Shown: piece after piece, positions 1 to 11,989 of the stretch
Numbering within the stretch: position 1 is the first letter of the stretch
How the letters are laid out: each line of letters opens with the position of its first letter
NCBI GenBank assembly: GCA_029783825.1
Contig: JAREIK010003114.1
Span: 22,652-86,651 of the forward strand
Direction of reading: 5' to 3'
Source of the DNA: Sapria himalayana
Taxonomy: Eukaryota > Streptophyta > Magnoliopsida > Malpighiales > Rafflesiaceae
DNA: 64,000 nucleotides
Translations under genes and position numbers: made by a program
Notes under the pieces: generated by a model
Database searches by the model: none
What the model was told of the DNA's origin: nothing
The model's input: the letters and a program-made list of their open reading frames with translations, nothing else

Positions 1-1307
1 TTTTTTAATATTTTTAAATGTATATAACCTTTCAAAATTAATAATTTTTAAATTTTTTTCAAAAGTGAATACAATCTTAGTTATAATAATCATTATTTTA
101 TATACATATAAATTCAATATAAACAAGTTTATTGATAACATTTTAATAATGATCAAAAAATAAATTAATAATCTATTATTAATAATATAGATTTCAATTA
201 AAAAAAGATAAATATCAATTAAAATATAAATTTATAAACCTAAAATGATTCAGAATCAAAGCAAATATATTACTATATAATATTTTTTGTTTAGAAATTT
301 TTTTTTCTAAAATGTTTATTTATAATTTTTTGATGAAAAATAATAGTAATAATTATATTTGTCTAACTCATTTATTTTCTAATTATATTTATATATAAAT
401 AAACAAATAAAATTAAAATGAATATTTAAAATTTATAATGCAAAAAAATTTAGAAATATTTTATTATTTAGGGATACCGATTTTAAATAGAAATTAATGA
501 AAATAATTAATTATTATATATAAAATAAACTGATAAATAATTAAAATAAAAGTAAAAATTACATTAATAAAAAATTAAATTGAGACTTATGATTTTTTTA
601 ATGCCCACCTGTTTAATGGTTTATGTATTAGAGGTTTTGTCATTTAGGAGTTTAGCAATTTATGTTTTAGGCATTTAGTAGTTATAGGTTTTATTAAAAT
701 AATAAATAACAAAAAATTGGTAATTTTTTCCTCATTTTCATAGGTAATAATCTTGAAAATATAATAATATTTTAAAATTTTTGAAATGTGAATACAATAT
801 TTAGTTATTTTAATATTAATAATTATATATCATATAAATTCAATATCAAGAATTTATTGATATATAATATAATTATGATCAAAAATTAAATTAATAAACT
901 ATTAAAAATAAGATAGATATTAATTAAAAAATATTTACTATACCCAAATCGATTCAAGATTAAACTAAAATATATTACTGAAAAAATAATTTAAATTTTT
1001 TAAATTTTTACTTCTTTTATAAGCGTCTATATTTTTATTGATTAAAATAAATTATTTAAATTATATTTGTTGCACCTCTTAATTTATTTTTGAATAAATA
1101 TTTAATAAAAATAAACTAATAAATATTAAAATCAATATATAAAATTATAATAAATAAAATAAAAATTATTTTATTAATTATTAATTAGTATATATCGGTT
1201 TAATGGTTTATGTATTTTGAAGTTTACTTATTTAAATATATATGCATTTAGTAGTTTATATGTTTTATTTTAAAAAAAATAACAAAAAAATTATTTGTTA
1301 TTTTTTG

Positions 1308-1339
1308 ATATTTTCAAAGGTTATAACCTTTGAAAATAT
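1308..1339. repeat. Perfect 32-bp palindrome at a monomer dyad (type example)
   Basis: The sequence around the core CAAAGGTTATAACCTTTG is a perfect inverted repeat here, reading ATATTTT on the left and AAAATAT on the right, with no spacer. Versions with 0-4 mismatches recur about once per monomer through the window in both orientations; 18012-18039 is another perfect one. With no loop, it could extrude as a cruciform or serve as a symmetric protein site. Its function is unknown. Confidence 0.9.
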
Positions 1340-1774
1340 AATAATTTTTAAATTTTTATCAAAAGCAAATTCATTATTAAGTTATAAAAATCATTATATT
1401 TATATATAATATAAATTCAATATAAACAATTTTAGTGATTAATATTCTAATAATGATGAAAAAATAAATTAATAATCTATTATTAATAAGATAGATATGA
1501 ATTAAAATATAATTACAAAACATAAAATGATTCATAAGCAAATTAAAATATATTACTATATGATAATTTTTTGTTTTGTAATTTTTTTTATTTTAAAAAG
1601 TTTATATATATTTTTTTGATTAAAAATAATTTACATAAATTATATTAGTCTAACTCATAATTTATTTTTTAATAATATTTATATAAAATAAACAAATAAT
1701 TAATTAAAATGAATATTTAAAATTATAATGAAAAAAAATGAGATTTATTATTTATTATTTAGGGTATATTGGTT

Positions 1775-1930
1775 TAATTTAAATTATATCTGTATTACTA
1801 ATAATTTATTTGGTAATTAATATTTCTATAAAAATAAACTGATAAATAATTAAAATAAAAATTTAAAATTATACTGAATAAAAATTAAAATGAGATTTAT
1901 GATTTATCATTAATGTATACCAATTTAATA
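1775..1930 (+). repeat. Internal ~150-bp duplication that makes the ~740-bp monomer
   Basis: After 'GGTATATTGGTTTAATTTAAATTA' (written here only as a location cue for 1763-1787) the monomer does not continue into its TTTAGG tract. It returns to the 'CTAATAATTTATTTTGTAATTAATA' segment and repeats the tail up to a second 'GTATACCAATTTAATAG'. The duplicated unit is about 145-155 bp. The same structure occurs near 3106, 7850, 11936, 13672, 19667, 49690 and 54530 on +, and near 26960, 38880, 40210 and 41540 on -. Confidence 0.75.
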
Positions 1931-4900
1931 GTTTAAGTATTTAGAGGTTTTATCATATATGTGTTTAGCGATTGATGTTTATAAATATTTAGTGGTTTAT
2001 AGGTTTTATTTAATTAATAAAATAACAAAAAAAATTTGTAATTTTTTGTCATTTTCATAGGTTATAACCTTTGAAAATATAATAATATTTAAAATTTTTT
2101 GAAATATGAATGCAATATTTAGTTATAATAATTTTAATAATTATATTTCATATAAATTAAATATAAAGAATTTTATTGATAGATATTATAATAATGATCA
2201 AAAATTAAATTAATAAACTATTAATAATTAGATAGATATTAATTAAAAAATATTTACAAAACCCAAATTGATTCAAAATTAAATTAAATAATATTATTGG
2301 ATAATAATTTTTAATTTTTAAATTTTTACTTATTTTATAAGCGTATATATTTTTTTTTATTAAAAATAAATTATTTAAATTATATTTGTCGACCTTATAA
2401 TTTATTTTGTAATAAAAATTTATATAAAAATAAACTAATAAATAATTAAAATGAATATTTAAAATTATACTAAATTGAAATTAAAATTAGATTTCTTAAT
2501 TTTTAAGTTGTATATAGTAGTATAATGGTTTATGTATTTTGGCATTACGGGCTTTAAAAGTTTACTAATTTAACTGTGTATGCATTTAGTGGTTTATAGG
2601 TTTTATTTAAAAATTGAAATAACAAAATATTTATTTTTATTATTATTTTTTTATAATTTCAAAGGTTATAACCTTTTAAAATATAATAATTTTTAAATTT
2701 TGTTCAAATGTGAATTTATTATTGAGTTATAATGATCATTATAATTATATATCATATAAATTCAATATTAACAATATTATTGATAAATATTCTAATAATG
2801 ATCAAAAAATAAATTAATAATCTATTATTAAAAAGATAGATATCAATTAAAATATAATTACAAAACCTATAATAATTCAGAAGCAAAGTAAATTATATTA
2901 CTATATAATAATTTTTTATTTTTTATTTTTTTGAATAAGTTTATCAATATTATTTTTGATTAAAAATAATTTAAATAAATTATATTTGTGTAACTCATTA
3001 TTTATTTTTTTAATTAATATTTATATAAAAATAAACAAATAAATAATTAAAATGAATATTTAAAATTATAAAGAAAAAAAAATGAGATATATTCTTTAAT
3101 ATTTAGGGTATACCACTTTAATTTAAATTATATCTGTCTCACTAATAATTTATTTTGTAATTAATATTTCAATAAAAATAAACTGATAAATTATTAAAAT
3201 AAAAATTTAAAATTATACTAAATAAAAATTAAAATGAGATTTATTAATTATTATTAATATATACAAGTTTAATATTTTAAGTATTAATAAATTTTGTCAT
3301 TTAGTACTTTAGCGATTTATGTTTTTAGGCATTTAGTGGTTTATTTGTTTTGTTTAAACAATGAAATAACAAAAAAATTATTTTTGATATCTTTTCATAT
3401 TTTCAAAGGTTATAACCTTTGACAATATAATAATTTTAAATTTTTTTAAAAATGTGAATACAATATTTAGTAATAATAATCATTATAATTATATATAATA
3501 TAAACTAAATATAAACAATTTTATTGATAGATATGATATCAATTATCAAAAAATAAATTAATATGTTATTATTAATATGATAGATATAAATTAAAATATA
3601 ATTGCAAAACATAAAATTATTCAAAATCCACGTAAAATTTATTACTAAATAAAATTTTTTGTTTTTTAGTTTTTTCTTCTTTTTATAAGCTTATATATTT
3701 TTTGATGAAAAATAAATTATTTAAATTATATTTGTATCACTCATAATTTATTTTGTAATTAATATTTAAATAAATTATTTAAATTATATTTAAGGTTTAC
3801 GAGTTTAAAGGTTTAAGTATTTAGGGGCTTTTTTGTTTAGGAGTTTAGATGTTTAAGTGTTTAAGCATTTAGTGGTTTATAAGTTTTATTTAAACAATGA
3901 TATCGCAAAAAATTTATTTGTATTATTTGTTCTAATTTTTGAAGATTATATCCTTTGAAAATATAATAATTTTGAAATTTTTTTCAAATGTAAATATAAT
4001 ATTTATTTATAATAATCTTCATAAATATAATTCTTTTAAATTCAATATAAATAGTTATAATGCTAAATATTATAATTATATTCAAAAAATAAATTAATAA
4101 ACTATTATTGATAAAATAGTTATTTAAAAAGTATTTGCAAAATCTAAATTTATTCAAATCAAAGTAAAATATATTACTAATAATAATTTGTTTTAATGTT
4201 TTGCTTTTTTTACAACATTATATTTTTGTTATTAAAAATAAATTAATAAAATTATATTTGTCTTACTCATAATATTTTTTGTAATTTATAATTCTATAAT
4301 AATAAACTACAAAATAATTAAAATGAATATTTATTTTAATGGTTTAAGTATTTAGGTGTTTTGTGGTTTAGGAGTTTAGTGATTTAATTGTTTATACCTT
4401 TAGTGATTTATAGTTTTTATTTAAAAAATGAAAAAACAAAAAATTTAATTTTTTGATTTTTTTTTAAATTTTTGAAGGTTGTAACCTTTGAAAATATAAT
4501 AATTTTTATTTTTTTTAAATGTGAATATAATATTTAGTTATAATAATCTTAATAATTATATATAATGTAAACTGAATATAAATAATTTTATTGATAGATA
4601 TTATAATAATGATCAATAAATAAAATAAACTTGTATTTATAAGAATGATAAAAAAAATATAATTGTATAATCTAAAATGATTCAAAATCAAACTAAGATA
4701 TATTATTAAGTAATAATTTTTTATTTTTAAAAATGTGTCTCTTTTTATAAGCATTTTATTTGTTGAAAAATAAATTATTTAAATTATATATGTCGCACTA
4801 ATAGTTTATTTTGTAATTAATATTTCTATAAAAATAAACTGATAAATAATTAAAATGAATATTTAAAATTAAAATAAATACTAATAAAACTGAGATTTAT

Positions 4901-7900
4901 GATTTATTATTTAGACTATACTAATTTAATGTTTTAAGTATTTATGGGCTTCTGGGTTTAGGAGTTTAGTCATTTTAGTATTTAGTGATTTTGTGGTTTA
5001 TAGGTTTTATATAAAAAAAATAACAAAAAATTTATTTTTGTTATTTTTTCTCATTTTTGAAGGTTATAACATTTGAAAATATAATAATTTTTAATTTTTT
5101 TTGAAAATTGAATACAATATGAAGTTATAATAATCATAATAATTATATATCATATAAATTCAATATAAACTATTTTATTGATATTTATTATAATAATGAT
5201 GATAAAAAAGTAATAACCAATTATTAATAAGATAAATATTGTTTCAAATATATTTGTAAAACCTAAAATGAATCAAAATCAAAGTGAAATATTTTACGAA
5301 ATATTAATTTTAAATTTATAAATTTTTGTATAAATTTATAAGCCTATATATTTTTTGATGAAAAATAAATTATTTAAATTGTATTTGTTTCAATAATAAT
5401 TTAATTTTTAATTTATATTTCTATAAAATTAAACTAATAAAAAATTAAAATGTATATTTAAAATTATAATGAATACTAATAAAAATGAGATATATTATTT
5501 ATTATTTAGGGTATAACTATTTAATTGTTTAAGTTTTTTGTTGTTTTCGGGTTAAGGTGTTTAATAATTTATATGTTTACACATTTTCGTGTTTATAGGT
5601 TTTATTTAATCAAAAAATTAACAAAAAATTTATTATTATGAATTTTCGTGATTTTCAAAGGTTATAACCTTTAAAAATGTAATAATTTTTTCATAGTTCT
5701 AAAATATGAATACAATACTTAGTTATAATAATCTTAATAATTATATTTGTTGTAGATTCAATATAAAAAAATGTATTAATATATATTATAATAATGATCA
5801 AAAAATTAATTAATAAACTATTATTAATAAGATAGATATTAATTAAAATATATTTGCAGAATCCAAAAAAATTCAAAATCAAAGTAAATTATATTACTAA
5901 ATAAAATTTTAAATTTTTGAAATTTTGTTTATTTTTATAAGCTTATTTTATTTCATAAAAAATAATTTATTTAAATTATATCAGTCTCACTCATTATTTA
6001 TTTTGTATTAATATTTCTATAAAAATAAACTAAAAAATAATTAAAATGAAGATTTAATATTATAATGAATACAAATAAAAATGAGATTTATTATTTATTA
6101 TTTAGGTTATATAGGTTTAATAATTTAAGAATTTAGGGGGTTTTTGGGTTTAGGAGTCTAGAGATTTAAATGTTTAGTCATTTAGTGGTCTATAAGTTTT
6201 ATTTAAATAATAAAATAAAAAAAAATTATTTTTGTGATTTTTTATCATTTTCGAAGCTTATAACCTTTGAAAATATAATAATTTTTAATTTTTTTTCAAA
6301 TGTAAATATAATATTTAGTTATAATAACTTTATTATTATAAGTCATTTTAATTAAATATAAGTAATTTTATTGTTCAATATTATAAAAATGATCAAATAA
6401 TAAATTAATAAACTATTATTAATAAGATTGATCGCAATTAAATTATAATTGTGAAACCTATATATAATGATTCAAAATCAAAGTAAAATATATTACTAAA
6501 TAATAATTTTTTGTTTTTAAATTTTTACATCTTTATATAAGCTTTTTTTTTGATTAAAAATAATTTATTAAAATTATATTTGTATATTTCATTATTTATT
6601 TTGTGATTGATATTTCGATAAAAAATAAACTAATAAATAATTAAAATGAATATTTAAAATTATAATGAATACAAATTAAAATGAGATTTATGATTTATTA
6701 TATATGGTATACCAGTTTAATGTTTTGATTATTTAGTGGTTTATAGGTTTTATTTATATAATAAAAATTTAAAATTCTATTTTTGATTTTTTCTGATTTT
6801 CAATGGTTATAACCTTTGAAAATAAAATAATTTTTAAAATTTTTTTAAATATGAATACCATGTATATTTATATTAATCTTACTAATTATATATCATATAA
6901 ATTCAATATAAATAATTTTAATGAAAGATATTATAATAATGATCAAAAATTAAATTAATAAACTATTATTAATAATTTAAATATTAATCAAAATATATTT
7001 ACATAACACAAAATGATTAAAAATCAAATCAAAATATATTACTAAATAATAATATTTAATTTTTAAAATTTTTCTTCTTTTTATAAGCTTATATTTTTTT
7101 TATCAAAATAAATTATTTAAATAATATGTCTCAATCGAAATTTATTTTGTAATTAATTTTTCTAAAAAATTAATCTATATATAATTAAAATTAATATTTA
7201 AAATTATAATAAATAGAATAAAAATGAGATTTATTATTTATTAAGTAGTATATAACTGTTAAAAGGTTTATGTATTTAGGGGATTCGGGATTTATGAGCT
7301 TATTGATTTAAGTAAGTAAGCATTTAATGATCTATAGGTTTTATTTTAAAAATGAAATAACAAAAAATTTATTTTTTTTTTCACATTTTCAAAGGTTTAA
7401 CCTTTGAAAATATAATAATTTTAAATTTTTTTTCAAAAGTGAATACAATATTTAGTTATAATAATCATTATATTTATATATCAAATAAATTCAATATAAA
7501 CATTTTTATAGATAAATATTCTAATAATGATGAAAAAATAACTTAATAATCTATTATTAATTAGATAGATATCAATTAAAATATATTTACAAAACCTTAA
7601 ATGATTCAGAAGCAAATCAAAATATATTACTATATAATAATTATTTGTTTTGAATTTTTTTTTATTTTAAAAAGTTTATCTATATTATTTTGATCAAAAA
7701 TAATTTATATAAATTATATTTGTGTAATTCATAATTTATTTTGTAATTAATATATATATATAAATAAACAAATAAATAATTAAATTTTAATATTTAAATT
7801 TAAAATGAAAAAAAAATGAGATTTATTCTTTATTATTTAGGATATACCAGTTTAATTTAAATTAGATATGTCTCACTAATAATTTATTTTGTAATTAATT

Positions 7901-8587
7901 TTTCTATAAAAATAAACTGATAAATAATTAAAATAAAAATTAAAATTATACTGAATAATTAAAATAATTTATTTTGTTCCTCTCTCATCTCTAGAATGAT
8001 TGCTAAAGCTCTAACCAAAATAATAGAAGCTTTTACTTTATCTCTATTATGTCTCATCATATTTGATGTTTAATCACTAGGCTATCAAAGGTAATTTGAC
8101 TCATATACACTAATAGACTGAACCAAAGTTGTACCCCTATGTGTTGAAATAGCTAGTTGTTGAGGATGCTATTTATATTGATTATTGTAATTTCTTCTAA
8201 TATATCTCTCATGCACACACTCAAAGCAATTTTATTAAAACATAGTTCACCTCTAAAAAAATAACAACCATATAGCCTATTAGAAGAAACTAGCCCTAGG
8301 GTGGTTTGAGCAGGGCAAGAATTATGGGCTCTCTTTCAATCAAGAATCAAAAAATTAATTTTATTGGCATGACTAAGCCTTTTTTTTATATCCTTAAGGA
8401 TATGAAAAGTATCATTTCTTTCTTTTTATATTAAATGAGTTATGTATACAAGCTCACAATACCCAAAAAGGTGTAAATGAATCATATTCAAATGTATAAA
8501 AGGTATTAATCATTCCTCAAAATATTAGTCTTGCATATTGACACTTGAGGTCACAAATCAAAGGAAAAAGCCATAGTGATATTTCTA

Positions 8588-9020
8588 ATCCCAAGAATTT
8601 TAGCAATAGAATATTTTAAATAGTAGTACTCGTGCTTTGACTATTTCTACGCTCATGACTTTTGCTCTTGAGGAATATCCAAAGTTACAATCATTATTAG
8701 TGCAATGACTTTGCAATATAAATTTAAAATGCACAAGCTATGGACATATCCAATACTATGACCCAGTATTATAGTGATTAAATATGTATTCATGATCATT
8801 CTTAGTGCCATAACAATATGTTCAATATAGAGATACAAGTTATGGCATATTCTCATCGATATGATTTTGTGTTCTAGAGACAAAATATACAATCATGACC
8901 ATTGCTAATGCTACAATAATCTAAAGCAAGAAAGTCACTTAATCCATAACTCACCCCTTGATCATGACTTTGTGTTACATATACAAAATGATAAATCTGT
9001 GACATTGCTAAAAGTTGTTA
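8588..9020 (+). repeat. Degenerate ~105-bp tandem units inside element X
   Basis: Similar words return about every 100-106 bp. 'TTTGTGTTCTAGAGACAAAAT' (about 8862) matches 'TTTGTGTTACATATACAAAAT' (about 8969). 'ACAAGCTATGGACATATCC' (about 8739) matches 'ACAAGTTATGGCATATTCTC' (about 8843). 'AATCATTATTAGTGC' (about 8690) matches 'GATCATTCTTAGTGCC' (about 8797) and 'CATGACCATTGCTAATGC' (about 8895). Four to five diverged units are plausible, and earlier sequence from about 7996 may hold more. The other X copies keep the same pattern. Confidence 0.55.
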
Positions 9021-9073
9021 ATTTCAATTTAAATTTAACACTTAGTCATTTGATTATAAAAGTGCAAAACATT

Positions 9074-9155
9074 AGATTTAGGATTTAAACTTTATGAGTT
9101 CGGGTTATAGTTTATGGTTCAAGATTTATGATTTAAAGTTTAGGGTTTATGATTT
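9074..9155 (+). repeat. Degenerate plant-telomere-like tract in element X copy 1
   Basis: A run of about 80 bp is built from 7-8 bp words close to TTTAGGG, such as GATTTAGGA, TTTATGAG, TTCGGGTTATAG, TTTATGG, ATTTAAAG and TTTAGGGTTTATG. The orthologous tracts at 37601-37680 and 61880-61960 contain more exact CCCTAAA/TTTAGGG copies, so this copy has decayed further. It is interstitial and is not a chromosome end. Confidence 0.65.
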
Positions 9156-11362
9156 TTTTTTGTTTTATTTTTGGAAAATACACACTTTATTTATCATTTA
9201 GGCACGCAACTTACAAGAAACTAAAAAGCTGACTAATTTAGGCCAGCCCACCAAATCCTATGCACCTTAATGATTCTATGCATAAAATACATAGAAAAAC
9301 ATAATGCCTAATAATTCCAAGCGTACGAATAATACTAAAATCACCTGGCAATCCCGGATTTCAGAGTTTGCAATGAGTCATTATGAGCATTGCGTCCTTT
9401 CCATTCGAATTTGTCCAAGCCTTTTGGAGGAACTTGAATGTTGTACCATATTAAAACTATGAAAATATAATATTGTGCATGTGTGTGACATGCTGCATCA
9501 AGCATTTGCCTATGTCATTGCTATGCAATGGAATAGATGTAAAACTGAATACCCATAAATCCACAAGTCCATATCTACGGCACTTTGTCAATTTATTCTC
9601 ATCTCTGAATTCAACATTCTTTTGCTCCAATGATCCTCAAAAGAGTATCTCTTGGCTTAGAATGCTTCCTCCTCGAGCTCCAAGAAGTGGCTGTATGTTG
9701 CACCCACAAAATATCAAAAAATATGCATGCATCAGTGTGCATGTGTGATGAGGTCCATATCATAGTCTAATTATCTAAGCGTACAACCAAGCTAGAATAC
9801 CAGTAAAATTACAAAATGCTATAAAGATGGGTCTTCTACTCCCGGGAGTATAGCATCGTCATATGTGTATTTACAAAATACATTAGTGGGCCCCACTTAG
9901 AGATACTCATGGGTCCAATTGCCCTCATTGCATGCTACATAGAGAACAGACAAGATTGTGTGTGTGAGTATATCATGATCCATCTCTACAAGTACATGGT
10001 GCATCCAAAGTCCAAAATACAAATAAGAATACAAACATAAACTACAAGTTTGAATCTTTCGCTCCCGTGTGGTTAGTCTGGACTCCATTTCTTACTGGCC
10101 CTGTTTGGTGATGCTTCGGATTTTACCGGCTCTCCAATTACTCATGGATTACCCGCTACTCCTATTGGGTGACGGTTGGGTGGCCCTCTATGCTGCCTGA
10201 TAGGGCTAGTGGGACCCACTCCTAGCTACTCCTGGATTTACTCCCGACCACTTTGCTCGGTCTCGTCAGTTGTTTGAATGTTATCATCCCGGCTTGCTAG
10301 TAGGGCCCTCTACAAGCTGGTGGCACATACTTCTAACTGCTTCCAGGACATGCTGGCCCCTCAAAATGCTATACCAAAATGGACAAGAATATGTGCACGT
10401 GTGTACTGTGGTCTGTCGCTATGTGTGTGTGGTGCTGTAGTATCATGGTTTAGGAGTTTAGTAATTTAAGTATTTAGGTATTTTGTGGTTTATAGGTTTT
10501 ATTTAAATAATTAAATAAAAAAAAATATTTTTATGATTTTTTCTCATTTTCAAGGTTATAACCATTGAAAATATTATAATTTTTAATTTTTTTTCAAATG
10601 TTAATACAATATTTAATTATAATAATTATAAAAATTAAATATCATGTAAATTCAATATCAATAATTTTATTGATCGCTATTATAATACTAATCATAAAAT
10701 AGATTAATAAACTATTATTAATAAGATATATATTAATTAAAATATATTTGCAAAACCTAAAACGATTCAAAATCTAAGTAAAATATATTACTAAATAATA
10801 ATTTTTTATTTTTAAATTTTTGATTCTTTTTATAAGATTATAAATTTTTTTGATGAAGATAAATTATTTAAATTATATTTGTCTCATCCATAATTTTATT
10901 TTGTAATTAATATTTCTATAAAAATAAACTAATAAATAATTAAAATGAATATTGAAATTATAATGAAAACAAATAAAAATAAGATTTATGATTAATTATT
11001 TTGGGTATACCGGTTTAATGGTTTAAGTATTTAGGAGTTTAGGACTTTAGTGATTTAAGTGTTTAGGAATTTAGTAGTTTATTTGTTTTAATGAAATAAT
11101 CAAATAACAATAAAAATATTTTTCAAATTTTTTATCAATTTTGAAGGTTATAAACTTTATAAATATAATAATTTTTAAATTTTTTTCAAATGTGAATACA
11201 ATATTTAGTTATAATAAACTTAATAATTATATATCATGTAAATTAAAATTAAACAATATTATTTATAGTTATTAATAAACTAAATATAATTATAAATATA
11301 ATAATGATCAAAAAATAAATTAATAAATTATTATTTATTGATAGATATTTATATATTATTTA

Positions 11363-11427
11363 TAAATACTTAAACCTTTAAAGATGGTTTAAATATTTAA
11401 GTATTTAAGGGTTTTGGGGTTTTGGGG
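11363..11427 (+). repeat. Imperfect hairpin plus G-runs (decayed sister of 49044-49116)
   Basis: 'TAAATACTTAAACC' is followed 8 nt later by 'TGGTTTAAATATTTA', an imperfect inverted repeat. Three G-runs follow (GGG at 11409, GGGG at 11416 and GGGG at 11424). The homologous site at 49.04 kb has a perfect stem and five G-runs. Confidence 0.6.
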
Positions 11428-11989
11428 TTTAGGAGTTTAATTATTTAAGCGTTTTGGCATTTAGTAGTTTATAGGTTTTATATAAACAATAAAATAACAA
11501 AAAATTTATTTTTGTTATTTTTTCTTATTTTCAAAGATGATAATCTTAAAAAATATAATAATTTTTAAATGTAAATATAATATAAATAATTTTATTGATA
11601 AATATTCTATTAATGATCAAAAAATAAATTAATAATCTATTATTAATAAGATAGATATCAATTAAAATATAATTACAAAACCTAATATGATTCAGAAGCA
11701 AAGCAAAATATATTACTATATAATAATTTTTTGTTTTGAAAATTTTTTTTCTTTTAAAAAGTTAATCTATAATTTTTTGATGAAAAATAATTTATATAAA
11801 TTATATTTGTCTAGCTCAATTTATTTAGTAATTAATATTTATATATATATAAATAAACAAATAAATAATTAAAATGAATATTTAAAATTATAATGAAAAA
11901 AAATGAGATTTATTATTTATTATTTAGGTATATTGTTTTAATTTAAATTAGATCAGATTTAAATTAAATGAATATTTAAAACTATAATT

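Larger units (their letters stand above)
700..3450 (+). repeat. Dimeric higher-order repeat, short/long monomers (~1.33 kb)
   Basis: Dyad-to-dyad distances alternate at about 575, 740, 604 and 743 bp. This gives a dimer of one short and one long monomer with a period of roughly 1.32-1.35 kb. The long form carries an extra copy of about 150 bp beginning 'TTTAATTTAAATTA' and followed by a second 'CTCACTAATAATTTATTTTG' segment. The same alternation is seen in opposite orientation at 38.8-42.0 kb. Confidence 0.75.
1..7958 (+). repeat. AT-rich satellite array, block 1 (+ orientation)
   Basis: This block is tandem divergent monomers of one satellite. The central dyad (GGTTATAACC or a variant) falls near 742, 1317, 2057, 2661, 3404, 3940, 4477, 5059, 5658, 6254, 6803 and 7392, so spacings run from about 537 to 743 bp. 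Each monomer has a TTTAGG-like tract (for example 'GTTTAGGAGTTTAG'), then 'GGTTTATAGGTTTTATTTAAA', the dyad, 'AATAATGATCAAAAAATAAA', a TATAAGCTTATA-type dyad and an 'AAATAATTAAAATGAATA' tail. Open frames of 60-80 codons occur but are low-complexity Ile/Asn/Tyr/Lys-rich translations, so I call no gene. The orientation sign is defined by TTTAGG reading on the + strand. Confidence 0.93.
7959..10446 (+). repeat. Element X, copy 1 (non-satellite 2.49-kb segment)
   Basis: This is a clear break from the satellite, with much higher GC and normal complexity. It opens near 'TTTGTTCCTCTCTCATCTCT' and ends in 'TGTGTGTGGTGCTGTAGTATC'-like sequence, after which the satellite resumes at 'GGTTTAGGAGTTTAG'. 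A second copy lies inverted at 36383-38798 and a broken third at 60084-63205. From left to right it holds degenerate ~105-bp units, a telomere-like tract, a 'TTATTTATCATTTAGGCAC' region, and a GC-richer 3' third. I find no convincing terminal inverted repeats, no target duplication and no recognisable protein. The satellite does not resume at the point where it stopped (roughly 75-100 bp of monomer are missing), so a simple transposon insertion is not shown. It may be a decayed element or captured low-copy DNA. Confidence 0.8.

Noticed and set aside
6170..6355. A second recurrent frame on the tract strand ('VVYKFYL...ITFENIIIF', also at 16682, 50496, 26008 and 39208)
   Set aside because: It spans the dyad and flanking AT-rich sequence, and its openness follows from low GC. 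It is not conserved as a protein.
1..7958. Organellar (mitochondrial or plastid) origin of the AT-rich DNA
   Set aside because: There are no organellar genes, tRNAs or rRNAs in 64 kb, and the tandem satellite with nested hAT transposons is typical of nuclear heterochromatin.
7959..10446. Element X as a Helitron, MITE or Mutator-like element
   Set aside because: I could find no CTRR-plus-hairpin end, no long terminal inverted repeats and no target duplication. The flanking monomer is not simply interrupted.
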